DNA of 64,000 nucleotides from Vibrio sp. PID17_43 (GTDB taxonomy: Bacteria > Pseudomonadota > Gammaproteobacteria > Enterobacterales > Vibrionaceae): the NCBI RefSeq assembly GCF_002608565.1, contig NZ_LIXM01000025.1, forward strand, positions 1-64,000. The letters are read 5' to 3'. Positions within the stretch are counted from its first letter, which is position 1. Each line of letters begins with the position of its first letter. A program made the position numbers and the translations under genes. Shown here piece by piece: positions 1 to 7,107 of this stretch. The notes under the pieces were generated by a model, which was not told where the DNA came from, searched no databases, and saw only the letters and a program-made list of their open reading frames with translations.

Positions 1-101
1 TGATGGACTACTACAACCGACAACGGCCTCATCAAGCAAATGATGGGCTGTCACCAGTAAATGCCGAAAATCGGCTTAAATCTGTGTCCGGAGTTTGTTG
101 A
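1..101 (+). pseudogene. 3' end of an IS3-family transposase (OrfB), truncated by the window edge
   Basis: The frame is open from the first base and ends in TGA at 99-101. It encodes the typical C-terminus of an IS3-family DDE transposase, with the Y-N-x-x-R-P-H and 'GLSPVNAENR' type motifs that follow the catalytic Glu. The catalytic core lies outside the window. The stop codon overlaps the terminal sequence GTTGACCACTACA (97-109), which looks like the right end of the element. Whether the full copy is intact cannot be judged from here. Confidence 0.75.
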
Positions 102-109
102 CCACTACA
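97..109 (+). repeat. IS3-family right terminal sequence GTTGACCACTACA
   Basis: This 13-mer follows the transposase C-terminus directly and resembles the end of an IS3-family element. The identical 13-mer recurs at 17056-17068 in the same orientation with no transposase beside it. A degenerate form (CCACTATA) ends the IS3 remnant near 29520. Confidence 0.55.
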
Positions 110-413
110 TGAAGATGAAATTAATGTTTTGTCTTCTATAGGCCGACACTTTTATCAAAAAGGAGGTACTTCTCTATGTGCGATCTCGAACAAAGAGAAA
201 AGCCGATGGCTGAACGCGCTCAAAGAAGTTTTGATTTACCTGCGGAGTTCAGATGAATATCCCCAAAGAACTAAAAAGCGAAAACTGAAAGTTATTAGAC
301 GCTTAATAGATAAGCTCAGTGCAAAGAATCCCCCTTATCTAGTCATCAGCGTTGATGGTAATTCTATGATCACATGTGGCTATTATTTTAGCGGAAAGAT
401 TAAACGAAACTAA
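102..413 (+). pseudogene. C-terminal part of an unidentified gene, probably truncated by the IS3-family insertion
   Basis: The reading frame is open from immediately after the IS3 transposase stop to the TAA at 411-413, with no ATG in frame near its beginning; only a TTG at 129 could start it. This fits a gene whose 5' part was cut off by the insertion. The visible part encodes about 103 residues, rich in Lys and Arg in the middle (around TKKRKLKVIRRL), with a hydrophobic and Gly-Tyr-rich C-terminus. It is followed after 11 bases by the UDG-like gene, so the two were probably in one operon. I do not recognise the family. A competing small frame with a much better ribosome-binding site starts at 176. 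Confidence 0.4.
176..256 (+). CDS. possible 26-residue peptide with a strong ribosome-binding site
   Basis: An ATG at 176 is preceded by AAAGGAGG, the strongest Shine-Dalgarno in the first kilobase. It opens a short frame of 26 codons (beginning MCDLEQREKP) that ends in TGA overlapping a further ATG. It lies in a different frame from the longer 102-413 frame. It could be a leader peptide, the start of a gene now broken by a frameshift, or chance. There is no homology I recognise. Confidence 0.2.
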   Translation: MCDLEQREKPMAERAQRSFDLPAEFR

Positions 414-424
414 GTAGGGAATTT

Positions 425-1762
425 ATGGAATGCAACTTTGAAAGATTCAAATCATGCTTGTCAAACTATGTAAAAAATCAACCTTTCACTCCTGAGTTGA
501 GAATGATGAGTGATGGTACGATAGACGTTTATTATTCCCCTTTTGATGCTATAAAACCGAGAGCCAAAATCTGCATCGTTGGAATCTCTCCCGGAAAGAC
601 CCAAGCAGAAAATGCGAATTTGTGCGCCAGTGAATTGATAAATAATGGCGAGACTTCATCGATCATCCTAGAGAAAGTAAAAGATACAGCCAGCTTTTCT
701 GGCGCGCTTCGTAGTAACTTGATAAACCTTTTGGACTACCTAGGATTGAATACCCATTGGGGGCTAGAATCCGCAAGTCAACTGTTTTCAACAGATCAGC
801 ATTTACTGCACAGTACATCTGTATTTCGTTATCCAGTCTTGGTGAATGGTGAACCCATCAGCTCAGCCAAGCAGGGACTTACAAATCCTATCTTAAAACA
901 GATGGTCGACACGTACTTAGCTAGTGAGTGTCAGCGCCTTCCTGATGACGTATTGTTTATTCCGCTCGGCAAAGGAACTAGTGACATCCTTGCATACCTA
1001 GCCCAGCAAGGTTTCATTAAGTCCGAGCAAATTTTGAAGGGGCTGCCTCACCCCTCGGGCGCGAACGCTGAACGATTGGCTTATTTCATGGAAAATAAAA
1101 GTAAAGAAAGCTTGTCGAGCAAAACCAATAGTAAGATATTGAATGAGATGAAATCGGAGTTATTCCAGCAATTAACAGATCTAGGTGTTAAATTGCCACG
1201 TGGTGACCGACCAATCCACCCGATGGTTGACCCTAGTCAGCATTCGTCAAGCAAACGAATTAGCTCGGTGGCCAGTGGGAGTAAAAAATCCATGCGAACT
1301 TTAAGTAAGGATGTGCAAGCTAGCGATCTGCGCTCACCAATTGACAAATTTATACGAGACGATGTGGAGCAACAGTTAAGGGCCTTGTTGGCTGAGATGG
1401 GTTTGGATACTAACCCCAACAAGTCTCGCACGTCGAAAGAACTTGCCGTGAGTTCAGATGGAGCTATTTTAGCTTACATCAGCAGGAAGACCGGACTCAA
1501 AGACGCTAGATTAACTGTTTGCGTGCATCCAAAGCATAAAAAAGAGATGGATCACCGAGTACAGCAGATCGATAACGTATCCATTAAAACGGGCAGGAAT
1601 TCGCGTTATATATCCAGCTCAAACTATTCCGGCTTCAACAGTAAAGGTTACTGTGCTGACATTGATACCAATGAGCATATTGCTATTGCTTATATCATTG
1701 AAGTGTCGGGTGGTTATCAGCCGATAATTTCATTTTTTAATCAGTACCTTGAAGTGAAATAA
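425..1762 (+). CDS. uracil-DNA glycosylase-superfamily-like protein with an unknown C-terminal domain
   Basis: This 445-residue protein starts at ATG 425. Residues 1-225 look like a UDG-superfamily fold. There is an N-terminal 'IVGISPGKTQ' loop around residues 49-58, in the place of the catalytic G-E-x-P-G type motif. A second motif, 'LPHPSGANAERLAYF' at about 207-221, is in the place of the H-P-S-P/G loop that grips DNA. The middle (about 265-300) is Ser/Lys-rich and probably a flexible linker. Residues 305-445 form a separate domain I do not recognise. The acidic catalytic residue of classic UDG motif 1 is not evident, so it may bind or sense DNA or nucleotides rather than excise uracil. 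Its place next to IS elements and helicase genes suggests a defence-island gene. The fold is inferred from two motifs only. Confidence 0.6.
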   Translation: MECNFERFKSCLSNYVKNQPFTPELRMMSDGTIDVYYSPFDAIKPRAKICIVGISPGKTQAENANLCASELINNGETSSIILEKVKDTASFSGALRSNLINLLDYLGLNTHWGLESASQLFSTDQHLLHSTSVFRYPVLVNGEPISSAKQGLTNPILKQMVDTYLASECQRLPDDVLFIPLGKGTSDILAYLAQQGFIKSEQILKGLPHPSGANAERLAYFMENKSKESLSSKTNSKILNEMKSELFQQLTDLGVKLPRGDRPIHPMVDPSQHSSSKRISSVASGSKKSMRTLSKDVQASDLRSPIDKFIRDDVEQQLRALLAEMGLDTNPNKSRTSKELAVSSDGAILAYISRKTGLKDARLTVCVHPKHKKEMDHRVQQIDNVSIKTGRNSRYISSSNYSGFNSKGYCADIDTNEHIAIAYIIEVSGGYQPIISFFNQYLEVK

Positions 1763-1851
1763 GTCATCATCATGAGTAGAAAACCCTAAGCAGACAACTG
1801 TGAATGACCTGCCTAATTATGACGACCTAGAAGAAATTTTTCTTAGTCACT

Positions 1852-1874
1852 GAGCTAGCTATTTTAGCTAGCTC
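1852..1874. terminator. stem-loop after the UDG-like gene
   Basis: Two 9-base arms, GAGCTAGCT and AGCTAGCTC, are separated by ATTTT. The hairpin sits between the UDG-like gene and the IS110-type element. There is no T-run after it, so it may be a weak terminator or part of the element's insertion neighbourhood. Confidence 0.35.
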
Positions 1875-1886
1875 GGAAATGATGTG

Positions 1887-3230
1887 ATGGACGCCCCCAT
1901 TAACGGCTTCGATGAGCCAGAATTAAGGTGTTAGCACTTAATTACGAAGGAGCATCCATCATGAACATTAAAGTTGTTGGTATCGATTGCCAAATCCGTC
2001 TTTCAGGTTTGTGTTCTACTTCATGATAACAAGGTGGCATGGAACAGAAAGATCACCAGAAGCGATTTGATGACTAAGCTGACTCAGCTTCCAGAGAACA
2101 CTCTCATCGCAATGGAAGCTTGTGCATCATCCCACCACTGGGCTCGGCAAATGAAGCAGCACGGGTTTGAAGTTATGCTAATACCAGCTCAATTCGTTAA
2201 ACCGTTTGTGGGGCATCAGAAGAACGATGCTAATGATGCAAGAGCAATATGCGAAGCTTCCCAACGACCAGACGTTCACCCAGTACAAGTAAAAACTATT
2301 GAGCAGCAAGATATCAAAGCATTGCGAAATGTCCGTCAACGCCTCGTCGATAATCGCATTGCTTTAGTTAATCAATCTCGTGCTATGGCCGCTGAATACG
2401 GAGTGATATTTCCTAAGCATGTGACTAAGTTTCAAGAACTTTTACCATTAGCTATTGAAGATGCGAGTAATCAGCTATCCCATATTATGAGACGTCTATT
2501 GATTGAAAACTACGATGAGCTTAGGCAGTTAAATCGAGATATTCAGCAAGTAGAACACGACCTAATTGAGCTGTGTAAAACCAACCACCGTTTTAAGGCA
2601 TTACAAGAAGTACCGGGATTTGGCCCCATTATCAGCTCTGCATTAATCAGTGAACTCGGTACCGGAAAACAATTCACTAATGGCCGTCAGTTTTCTGCTT
2701 GGTGTGGTTTAGTCCCTAAGCAGCATAGCTCAGGAGGTAAATCCTGCCTGAAAGGTATTACCAAAAACGGCAATAAACAGCTACGAACGCTAATCTTGCA
2801 TGGCGCACGAGCGGTTGTTCGGTATGCAGATAAACGTCAGGATAAGATGGGAATGTGGTTACGGGAGCTTATTGCCAGAAGAGGCAAAGTCAAAGCTGTT
2901 GTCGCCTTGGCTAATAAGCTATGTCGAATTGGATGGCATCTTCTAAGCTCAGGTGAACAGTTCAATGTGAATAAAGCCTTTGCGTAACAGTTAATATATA
3001 GAATTTTCTACAGTTAAACAGCAGTACCCGAGTTTGCAAGTATTGATGAACTAACGGTCAACGTCTCTGCGAAAACCTAGTTTTGGACAAGGCATTACTG
3101 ATGCCGTGGAAATGTAAAGGAAGTAGAGAGCAGATTACATCATGGCGCGAGCAGTAAAAGCTCATAGAGACGTCGGATATATGTCAGCGAGCCGAACCTA
3201 ATCAGTTCTTGCAATCACAGGGGCGTCCAT
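1887..3230 (+). mobile_element. IS110/IS1111-family insertion sequence, about 1.34 kb, probably inactive
   Basis: The element is bounded by inverted sequences ATGGACGCCCC (1887-1897) and GGGGCGTCCAT (3220-3230). Subterminal inverted repeats of this kind are typical of the IS1111 subgroup, so the true edges may lie a few bases outside. It encloses one transposase gene on the plus strand and about 240 bases of 3' noncoding DNA, the usual place for guide RNA or regulatory sequence in IS110-type elements. The transposase is frameshifted near its start. Confidence 0.65.
1961..2987 (+). pseudogene. IS110-family (IS1111-type) transposase, frameshifted at codon 9-10
   Basis: The natural start is the ATG at 1961, spaced correctly from a GAAGGAG ribosome-binding site. 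It encodes MNIKVVGID and then runs into a stop at 2026. The rest of the protein continues in another frame (from about 1990: 'AKSVFQVCVLL...') to 2987. Comparison with the expected G-I-D-L-A-K-S-V-F junction suggests loss of two bases in GATTTGGCC, seen here as GATTGCC at about 1985-1991. The first Asp of the DEDD catalytic set lies exactly before the break. The C-terminal transposase_20 part is intact, with the helix-hairpin-helix 'VPGFGPIISSALI' and the 'FSAWCGLVPKQHSSGGK' serine region. Confidence 0.75.
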
Positions 3231-3309
3231 ATATGTCCAAAAGTTTCGGTCGGCTTACTTTTGTGACAGTCTGAAATAAATGTTACGAAGGTCCAATTAA
3301 TGTGCATCG

Positions 3310-3627
3310 TCATTCTTCAGAAGGAAGACTGGCGATAATCTCGGCAATTTTCTTCTTCTGGTCGACAGAGAGTTTAGAGATTGCAATTGCTAACTCTGCT
3401 GACGCCTCATCTTCACAAAAAAAGTAATTCAGTGGCACATCAAGCGCATCAGCGATGAGCTTCAACGTTCGCACATCTGGCGTGTGTCTTCCTTTCTCGT
3501 ATTGGTTCATTCTCGCACTCGCCGTACTTTCATCCATGCCTATACAGACACCCAAGGCTTTTTGGGACAAGTTCGCTTGCTTACGGGCCTCTCTGAGGCG
3601 CTGTGGAAATGGGTTTTGGAATGGCAC
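3310..3627 (-). CDS. XRE-family transcriptional regulator
   Basis: This 105-residue protein has an N-terminal Cro/C1-type helix-turn-helix (about residues 11-67: 'LREARKQANLSQKALGVCIG', then a 'YEKGRHTPD' turn and 'LADALDVPLNYFF'-like end). A short C-terminal tail is rich in Lys and Glu. The start is a GTG; the upstream ATGs are out of frame. It is divergent from the small gene at 3731, with only about 100 bases between them. Two palindromes based on CTAAG/CTTAG lie in that gap and are its likely operators, so it probably represses itself and the divergent genes. Confidence 0.8.
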   Translation of the reverse strand: MPFQNPFPQRLREARKQANLSQKALGVCIGMDESTASARMNQYEKGRHTPDVRTLKLIADALDVPLNYFFCEDEASAELAIAISKLSVDQKKKIAEIIASLPSEE

Positions 3628-3655
3628 GTAGTCATCATACTGGTAGTCTTTATCT

Positions 3656-3674
3656 AACTAAGATTTTCTTAGTT
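3656..3674. promoter_or_regulatory. palindromic operator 1 for the XRE regulator
   Basis: The sequence is AACTAAGA-TTT-TCTTAGTT, a perfect 8-base inverted repeat with a 3-base centre. It lies about 30 bases upstream of the XRE start codon, in the divergent promoter region. Confidence 0.6.
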
Positions 3675-3690
3675 TTACTGATTTGCGCAT

Positions 3691-3707
3691 ACTAAGCAAT
3701 CCTTAGT
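3691..3707. promoter_or_regulatory. palindromic operator 2, related to operator 1
   Basis: The sequence is ACTAAG-CAATC-CTTAGT, sharing the ACTAAG/CTTAGT core with the operator at 3656-3674. The centres are about 34 bases apart, close to three helical turns, which fits cooperative binding of a dimeric repressor. It lies 24 bases upstream of the ATG at 3731. Confidence 0.55.
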
Positions 3708-3730
3708 TTTAGTAGTTGTTTGAGTTACCA

Positions 3731-4255
3731 ATGAGACGATCTAGAAAAATTGATGCGTTAATGCACAAGCTATTGATTGAAAAAAGAATGGATGGCTTTT
3801 CAGTCGTCGAATTACGGGATGCATCCTTGCCTTATGTTGAGCAAACTTGTGATTTAGCGAATCTGCGTTTGCGGCTCTATCGTCAATTGCTGCGCTTTGA
3901 ACGTAACAATTGGTTGAGAGTTGAAGGCTCACGAGCCAACAAGCGCTATTTTCAAACGGAGTTGTTACATGTTTATGAGTTTGCACCTAAACCTACGTCT
4001 GTCGAGGTAATTGAGGCAGAAGTACTCACTTGGTCGGTATTAGCCAGTGAGCGGAATGAGTCGCGTGGCGAGTTGGAGATTGCACTTGGTGAAGTGGGAG
4101 AATACCAGTCATTAATTCAACGCTTTCCTGAGCTTGAGCCTAAACTTGCTCTGTTGCTGAATCAAGCCAGAGAGCGCTCTGCACAGTTGTTAGGTAAGGT
4201 GAATGTGTTGACGACGGTCCTTGATACGATCGCGAGTGAGCAAAAGGCATGTTGA
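3731..4255 (+). CDS. unidentified small protein upstream of a helicase
   Basis: I place the start at ATG 3731 (174 residues); a TTG at 3716 is in frame but less likely. The N-terminal half is Arg-rich and helical ('LRLRLYRQLLRFERNNWLRVEG') and could be a winged helix, since it ends in a K-R-Y-F-Q beta-hairpin-like segment near residue 75. The C-terminal half (about 95-170) is helical and acidic. The stop overlaps the start of the helicase gene (4249), so the two are translationally coupled. The promoter carries the putative XRE operators. Function is unknown; it is most likely an accessory or DNA-binding partner of the helicase. Confidence 0.55.
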   Translation: MRRSRKIDALMHKLLIEKRMDGFSVVELRDASLPYVEQTCDLANLRLRLYRQLLRFERNNWLRVEGSRANKRYFQTELLHVYEFAPKPTSVEVIEAEVLTWSVLASERNESRGELEIALGEVGEYQSLIQRFPELEPKLALLLNQARERSAQLLGKVNVLTTVLDTIASEQKAC

Positions 4256-5618
4256 GGGGGTGGCAACAAGAATGCGCAACAGCGGCCATCAATAAATACC
4301 TCAGTGGAGAAAGCCATTTCTTCTGTCAGGCAACGCCAGGAGCAGGTAAAACAGTGCTTGCTGCTACCATAGCATCAAGGCTTCTGGAACTGAATTTTGT
4401 TGACCTCGTTCTTTGCTTTTCTCCTTCACGGACTATATCGGATGGGATGAAAACAACCTTTTCAGCAATATTACAGCGACCTTTTAGTGGCACATTGGGT
4501 TCGGTAGGTCAATCAATGACCTACCAATCACTGCAGTTTGTTGATGATGAATTCTTGCATGCTCTTAAGCGTTATCGAGTATTCGCTATTTTTGATGAGA
4601 TTCATCATTGCGCAGGCTCAGAAACCGGTGCGGGAACGTATGGGGCAAACAAGTTCTAGCGAAAATCCAAAACCTAGCATCTTACACCCTCGCATTATCA
4701 GGTACTCCATGGCGATCCGATACCTTACCGATCGCAATGGCTGATTACACCAATGATCTTGGAACCTTGCGTGTAGATTATCAATACTCTTTAAAACAAG
4801 CTGTTGCCGACAATGTATGCCGCTCTCCAAAAATTGTACTGGTTGATAGCAATCAACTGTCGGTGGTTGGTAAAGAGACCTCTCAATCATTTACTTCTAT
4901 CGCAGAAATGTTGAAGCGAACAGGTAATTCATACCTGCATGTCATCCACAATCATGATGCGATGGAATACTTGCTGAGATTAGCCTGTGAGAAGCTAGAG
5001 CATTTGAGATCGCAAACTCCAAACGCAGCAGGTCTTGTTGTTGCAGCGTCAGTTGAGCATGCCTTACATATAAAGCAGCTACTCACCAATAAGTTTGGGC
5101 AATCTACAGCAATCGTCACTTACAAGCACGAGCAGCCATTAGCGGAAATTGAGCGATTTAGAAATAGCAATCAGCAGTGGATCGTCAGTGTCGGGATGAT
5201 CAGCGAAGGTACCGATATTCCAAGACTTCAGGTTTGTTGCCATTTAAGTGCAGTAAAGACGGAATTGTATTTTAGGCAAGTGCTTGGCCGAGTGCTACGC
5301 GTTAATAGTGCTGCACCGCAAGAGGCTTGGTTGTTCACGTTTGCAGAGCAAAGCTTGATAGAGTTTGCGGAACGTATCGAGCAGGATATTCCAGAGGCGT
5401 GTGTATGGATGGAGCGAGAGGTTAGCGCAAGTACAGGCGCTGACGAGTCGGTGTTTAACTTGGTCACCGGTAATGCAGCTAGCGAAAATGATCCAACAGG
5501 CATTGTCGCTTGGAAAGCAGGTAGTAGCGATTTATTGTCGAAGCAAGATGGCAAACATTCCGATGAACTCTCACTCCAAGCGTTCAAGCAACGCGTTATA
5601 TCTGCGTTTGGTGCGTGA
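4249..5618 (+). pseudogene. DEAD/DEAH-box superfamily 2 helicase, split by a frameshift near 4635
   Basis: The first frame (4249-4659) carries the Q-x-E-C start, a Walker A 'ATPGAGKT' at residues 28-35 and a DEAH-like 'FDEIHHC' near 115. It then leaves frame and stops. A second frame reaching 5618 continues with 'LALSGTPWRSD' (motif III), 'VSVGMISEGTDIPRL' (motif V) and 'RQVLGRVLRV' (motif VI). Joining them needs one extra base in GGGAACG at about 4633-4637, which gives a continuous protein of about 456 residues with RecA-like domains 1 and 2. All helicase motifs survive, so the lesion may be recent or a sequencing error. The short C-terminal extension is unrecognised. It belongs with the upstream 174-residue gene. 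Confidence 0.7.
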
Positions 5619-5684
5619 TGTTTGTATAGCACATCTATACCCCCCAGACATATTGTGGATGTACATAACCATGATTAGATTTAT

Positions 5685-5707
5685 TTGGGCAACAAGCTGT
5701 TGCCCAA
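5685..5707. terminator. bidirectional stem-loop between convergent genes
   Basis: The arms TTGGGCAACA and TGTTGCCCAA are separated by AGC. The hairpin lies between the helicase pseudogene (plus) and the radical SAM gene that ends the minus-strand operon. There is no long T-run. Confidence 0.45.
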
Positions 5708-5796
5708 TTGTGTAAGAAGGTCTCGAACAATAGCGAAACTAGTTGTTTCGTCAATTTACTTGATACTTCTAGTAGAGGATGTCGAGCACGCCATTT

Positions 5797-6393
5797 CTAC
5801 CCTCCAAAAATCAGACTCAGGTTGTGATCAGGAAATCCTAACACTCTGATACTTTCATCCTCGCAGATAATGATCTCAACCTCATTTTGAAGTTGTTGAT
5901 TCTGTTGCTCCCGTGAATTCAATGGGTAGAGTAATTTTTGGTTATCTGAGCCTATCCATTGCTGTTGGATATTTCTCTGGTTAATATCAAAGCGCCCTAT
6001 GGCCGCGATATCACATAGCGACTCAATTTTGTGCATGTTTCCTTGCTCGGTCAGCTCTTCTTCTTCATAACCAGTAAACAAAAATATGGTCAAATCAGAG
6101 TGTTGCCTGATTTGCTCCATTAACCACCAGAGGTTTTCTGATTGATGTAGCGGCTCGCCGCCAAGAAAAGTGACGCCTTGAATCTCTGTCTCAGACAGGA
6201 TCTGTTGTAGTAATGCAGTTCTGTGCACTTTTTCTTTAAACGAAAACGACCACATGTCGGTATTCCAGCATCCTGGGCAGGCCAATCGGCAGCCCTGTAG
6301 CCAAACAACAAAACGCTGACCAGGGCCATAGATATGTGACAATGGCTCCACATGAGCCAGATTAAAATATTCGCCGTAATTTACCGCCATCAT
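5797..6393 (-). CDS. NrdG-like radical SAM protein, last gene of the seven-gene operon
   Basis: This 198-residue protein carries the radical SAM [4Fe-4S] motif C-x3-C-x2-C at Cys35, Cys39 and Cys42 ('GCRLACPGC') and the SAM-binding 'GGEP' at 78-81. Its size and N-terminus ('YGPGQRFVVWLQGC') match the short activase group related to NrdG and PflA. These normally make a glycyl radical on a partner enzyme. No NrdD or other glycyl-radical enzyme is encoded nearby, so the substrate is probably another member of the operon. The start (ATG-ATG at 6393) abuts the stop of the DUF1257-like gene with no gap. The C-terminal 60 residues are variable and Gln/Asn-rich. Confidence 0.8.
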   Translation of the reverse strand: MMAVNYGEYFNLAHVEPLSHIYGPGQRFVVWLQGCRLACPGCWNTDMWSFSFKEKVHRTALLQQILSETEIQGVTFLGGEPLHQSENLWWLMEQIRQHSDLTIFLFTGYEEEELTEQGNMHKIESLCDIAAIGRFDINQRNIQQQWIGSDNQKLLYPLNSREQQNQQLQNEVEIIICEDESIRVLGFPDHNLSLIFGG

Positions 6394-6897
6394 TCAAACC
6401 GTCCGCACCAAAACCAACTGGATTTGATTTCCTTTGAGCGTTTCTTTGACTGAGTAGCCCTGTGCTTTGGCTTTTTCAATCGCCTTTCGTTTCGTTGCTT
6501 CTACCCGAGCTTTACGCTCTTCTTCTAGGCGGATACGTTCTTGCTCGGCAACTTTTTCTAGGTGCTGCTCGTAATATTTTAAATAACAAGATGAAAGTTC
6601 ATGCAGGAAGTTACGAACAGGTTTGTAGTGACTATTGTTTAAATTTTCCACTCGCCCGTTCATCTCACTTGAGTCGTGGCGTAAAAGCCACTTTCCATTT
6701 TCTTGCCGGAAATGTTGTCTCCCATAATAGTCTGAACGGTTGGTCAGAATATCACCGATAACCAAGCCGCCACTATGGTGGGTTTGCGCGATATTCTGTT
6801 GATTAATTTTAACCGGCTCTGCTCCAATCGACTCCAAAGCCTGAAATAAAATCTCCTCCATGACAAAAGGGGTTGTGGTTTTAATCACTGCACTCAT
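6394..6897 (-). CDS. DUF1257 / Ycf35-like protein
   Basis: This 167-residue protein has the DUF1257 layout: a short N-terminal region with 'EEILFQALESIG', then a compact domain with 'VIGDILTNRSDYYG' and 'YYEQHLEKVAEQE'. A charged helix (about 115-145) follows, and then the characteristic 'AKAQGYSVKE...QLVLVR' C-terminus. The family is shared by cyanobacteria, plastids (Ycf35) and scattered bacteria and has no established biochemical role. Neighbouring a Ycf46-like ATPase and a DUF2997-like protein is a recurring association for it. It begins 3 bases after the DUF2997-like stop. Confidence 0.7.
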   Translation of the reverse strand: MSAVIKTTTPFVMEEILFQALESIGAEPVKINQQNIAQTHHSGGLVIGDILTNRSDYYGRQHFRQENGKWLLRHDSSEMNGRVENLNNSHYKPVRNFLHELSSCYLKYYEQHLEKVAEQERIRLEEERKARVEATKRKAIEKAKAQGYSVKETLKGNQIQLVLVRTV

Positions 6898-6900
6898 CGG

Positions 6901-7107
6901 TTATCTCCGCTTTACTTCAAGCTTATTGCGCTGGACTAAAGTCTGTCGCTGGTGATACTCATCTGTCTTTTTGACACTGCTAACATTACTCTCCAGATCC
7001 AACAAATCATCTAGGGCTTCGAGGCAACTTTCGCCTTTAAAGCCACTGGTTTTGGCTGTAATAGCCCCCTCTTCATCAATGAGCAGGGTGATCTTCTGTT
7101 CAGGCAT
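6901..7107 (-). CDS. DUF2997-like small protein
   Basis: The start is the ATG at 7107, behind an AGGAG ribosome-binding site, giving 68 residues. It overlaps the upstream gene by 8 bases. The first 45 residues match the DUF2997 pattern: 'QKITLLIDEEGAITAKTSGFKG' followed by 'CLEALDDLLDLE'. The family is very small (about 60-70 residues) and typically sits beside DUF1257 genes. The C-terminus is basic. Function is unknown; it may be a carrier or substrate peptide for the radical SAM enzyme, but that is inference from size and position. Confidence 0.65.
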   Translation of the reverse strand: MPEQKITLLIDEEGAITAKTSGFKGESCLEALDDLLDLESNVSSVKKTDEYHQRQTLVQRNKLEVKRR

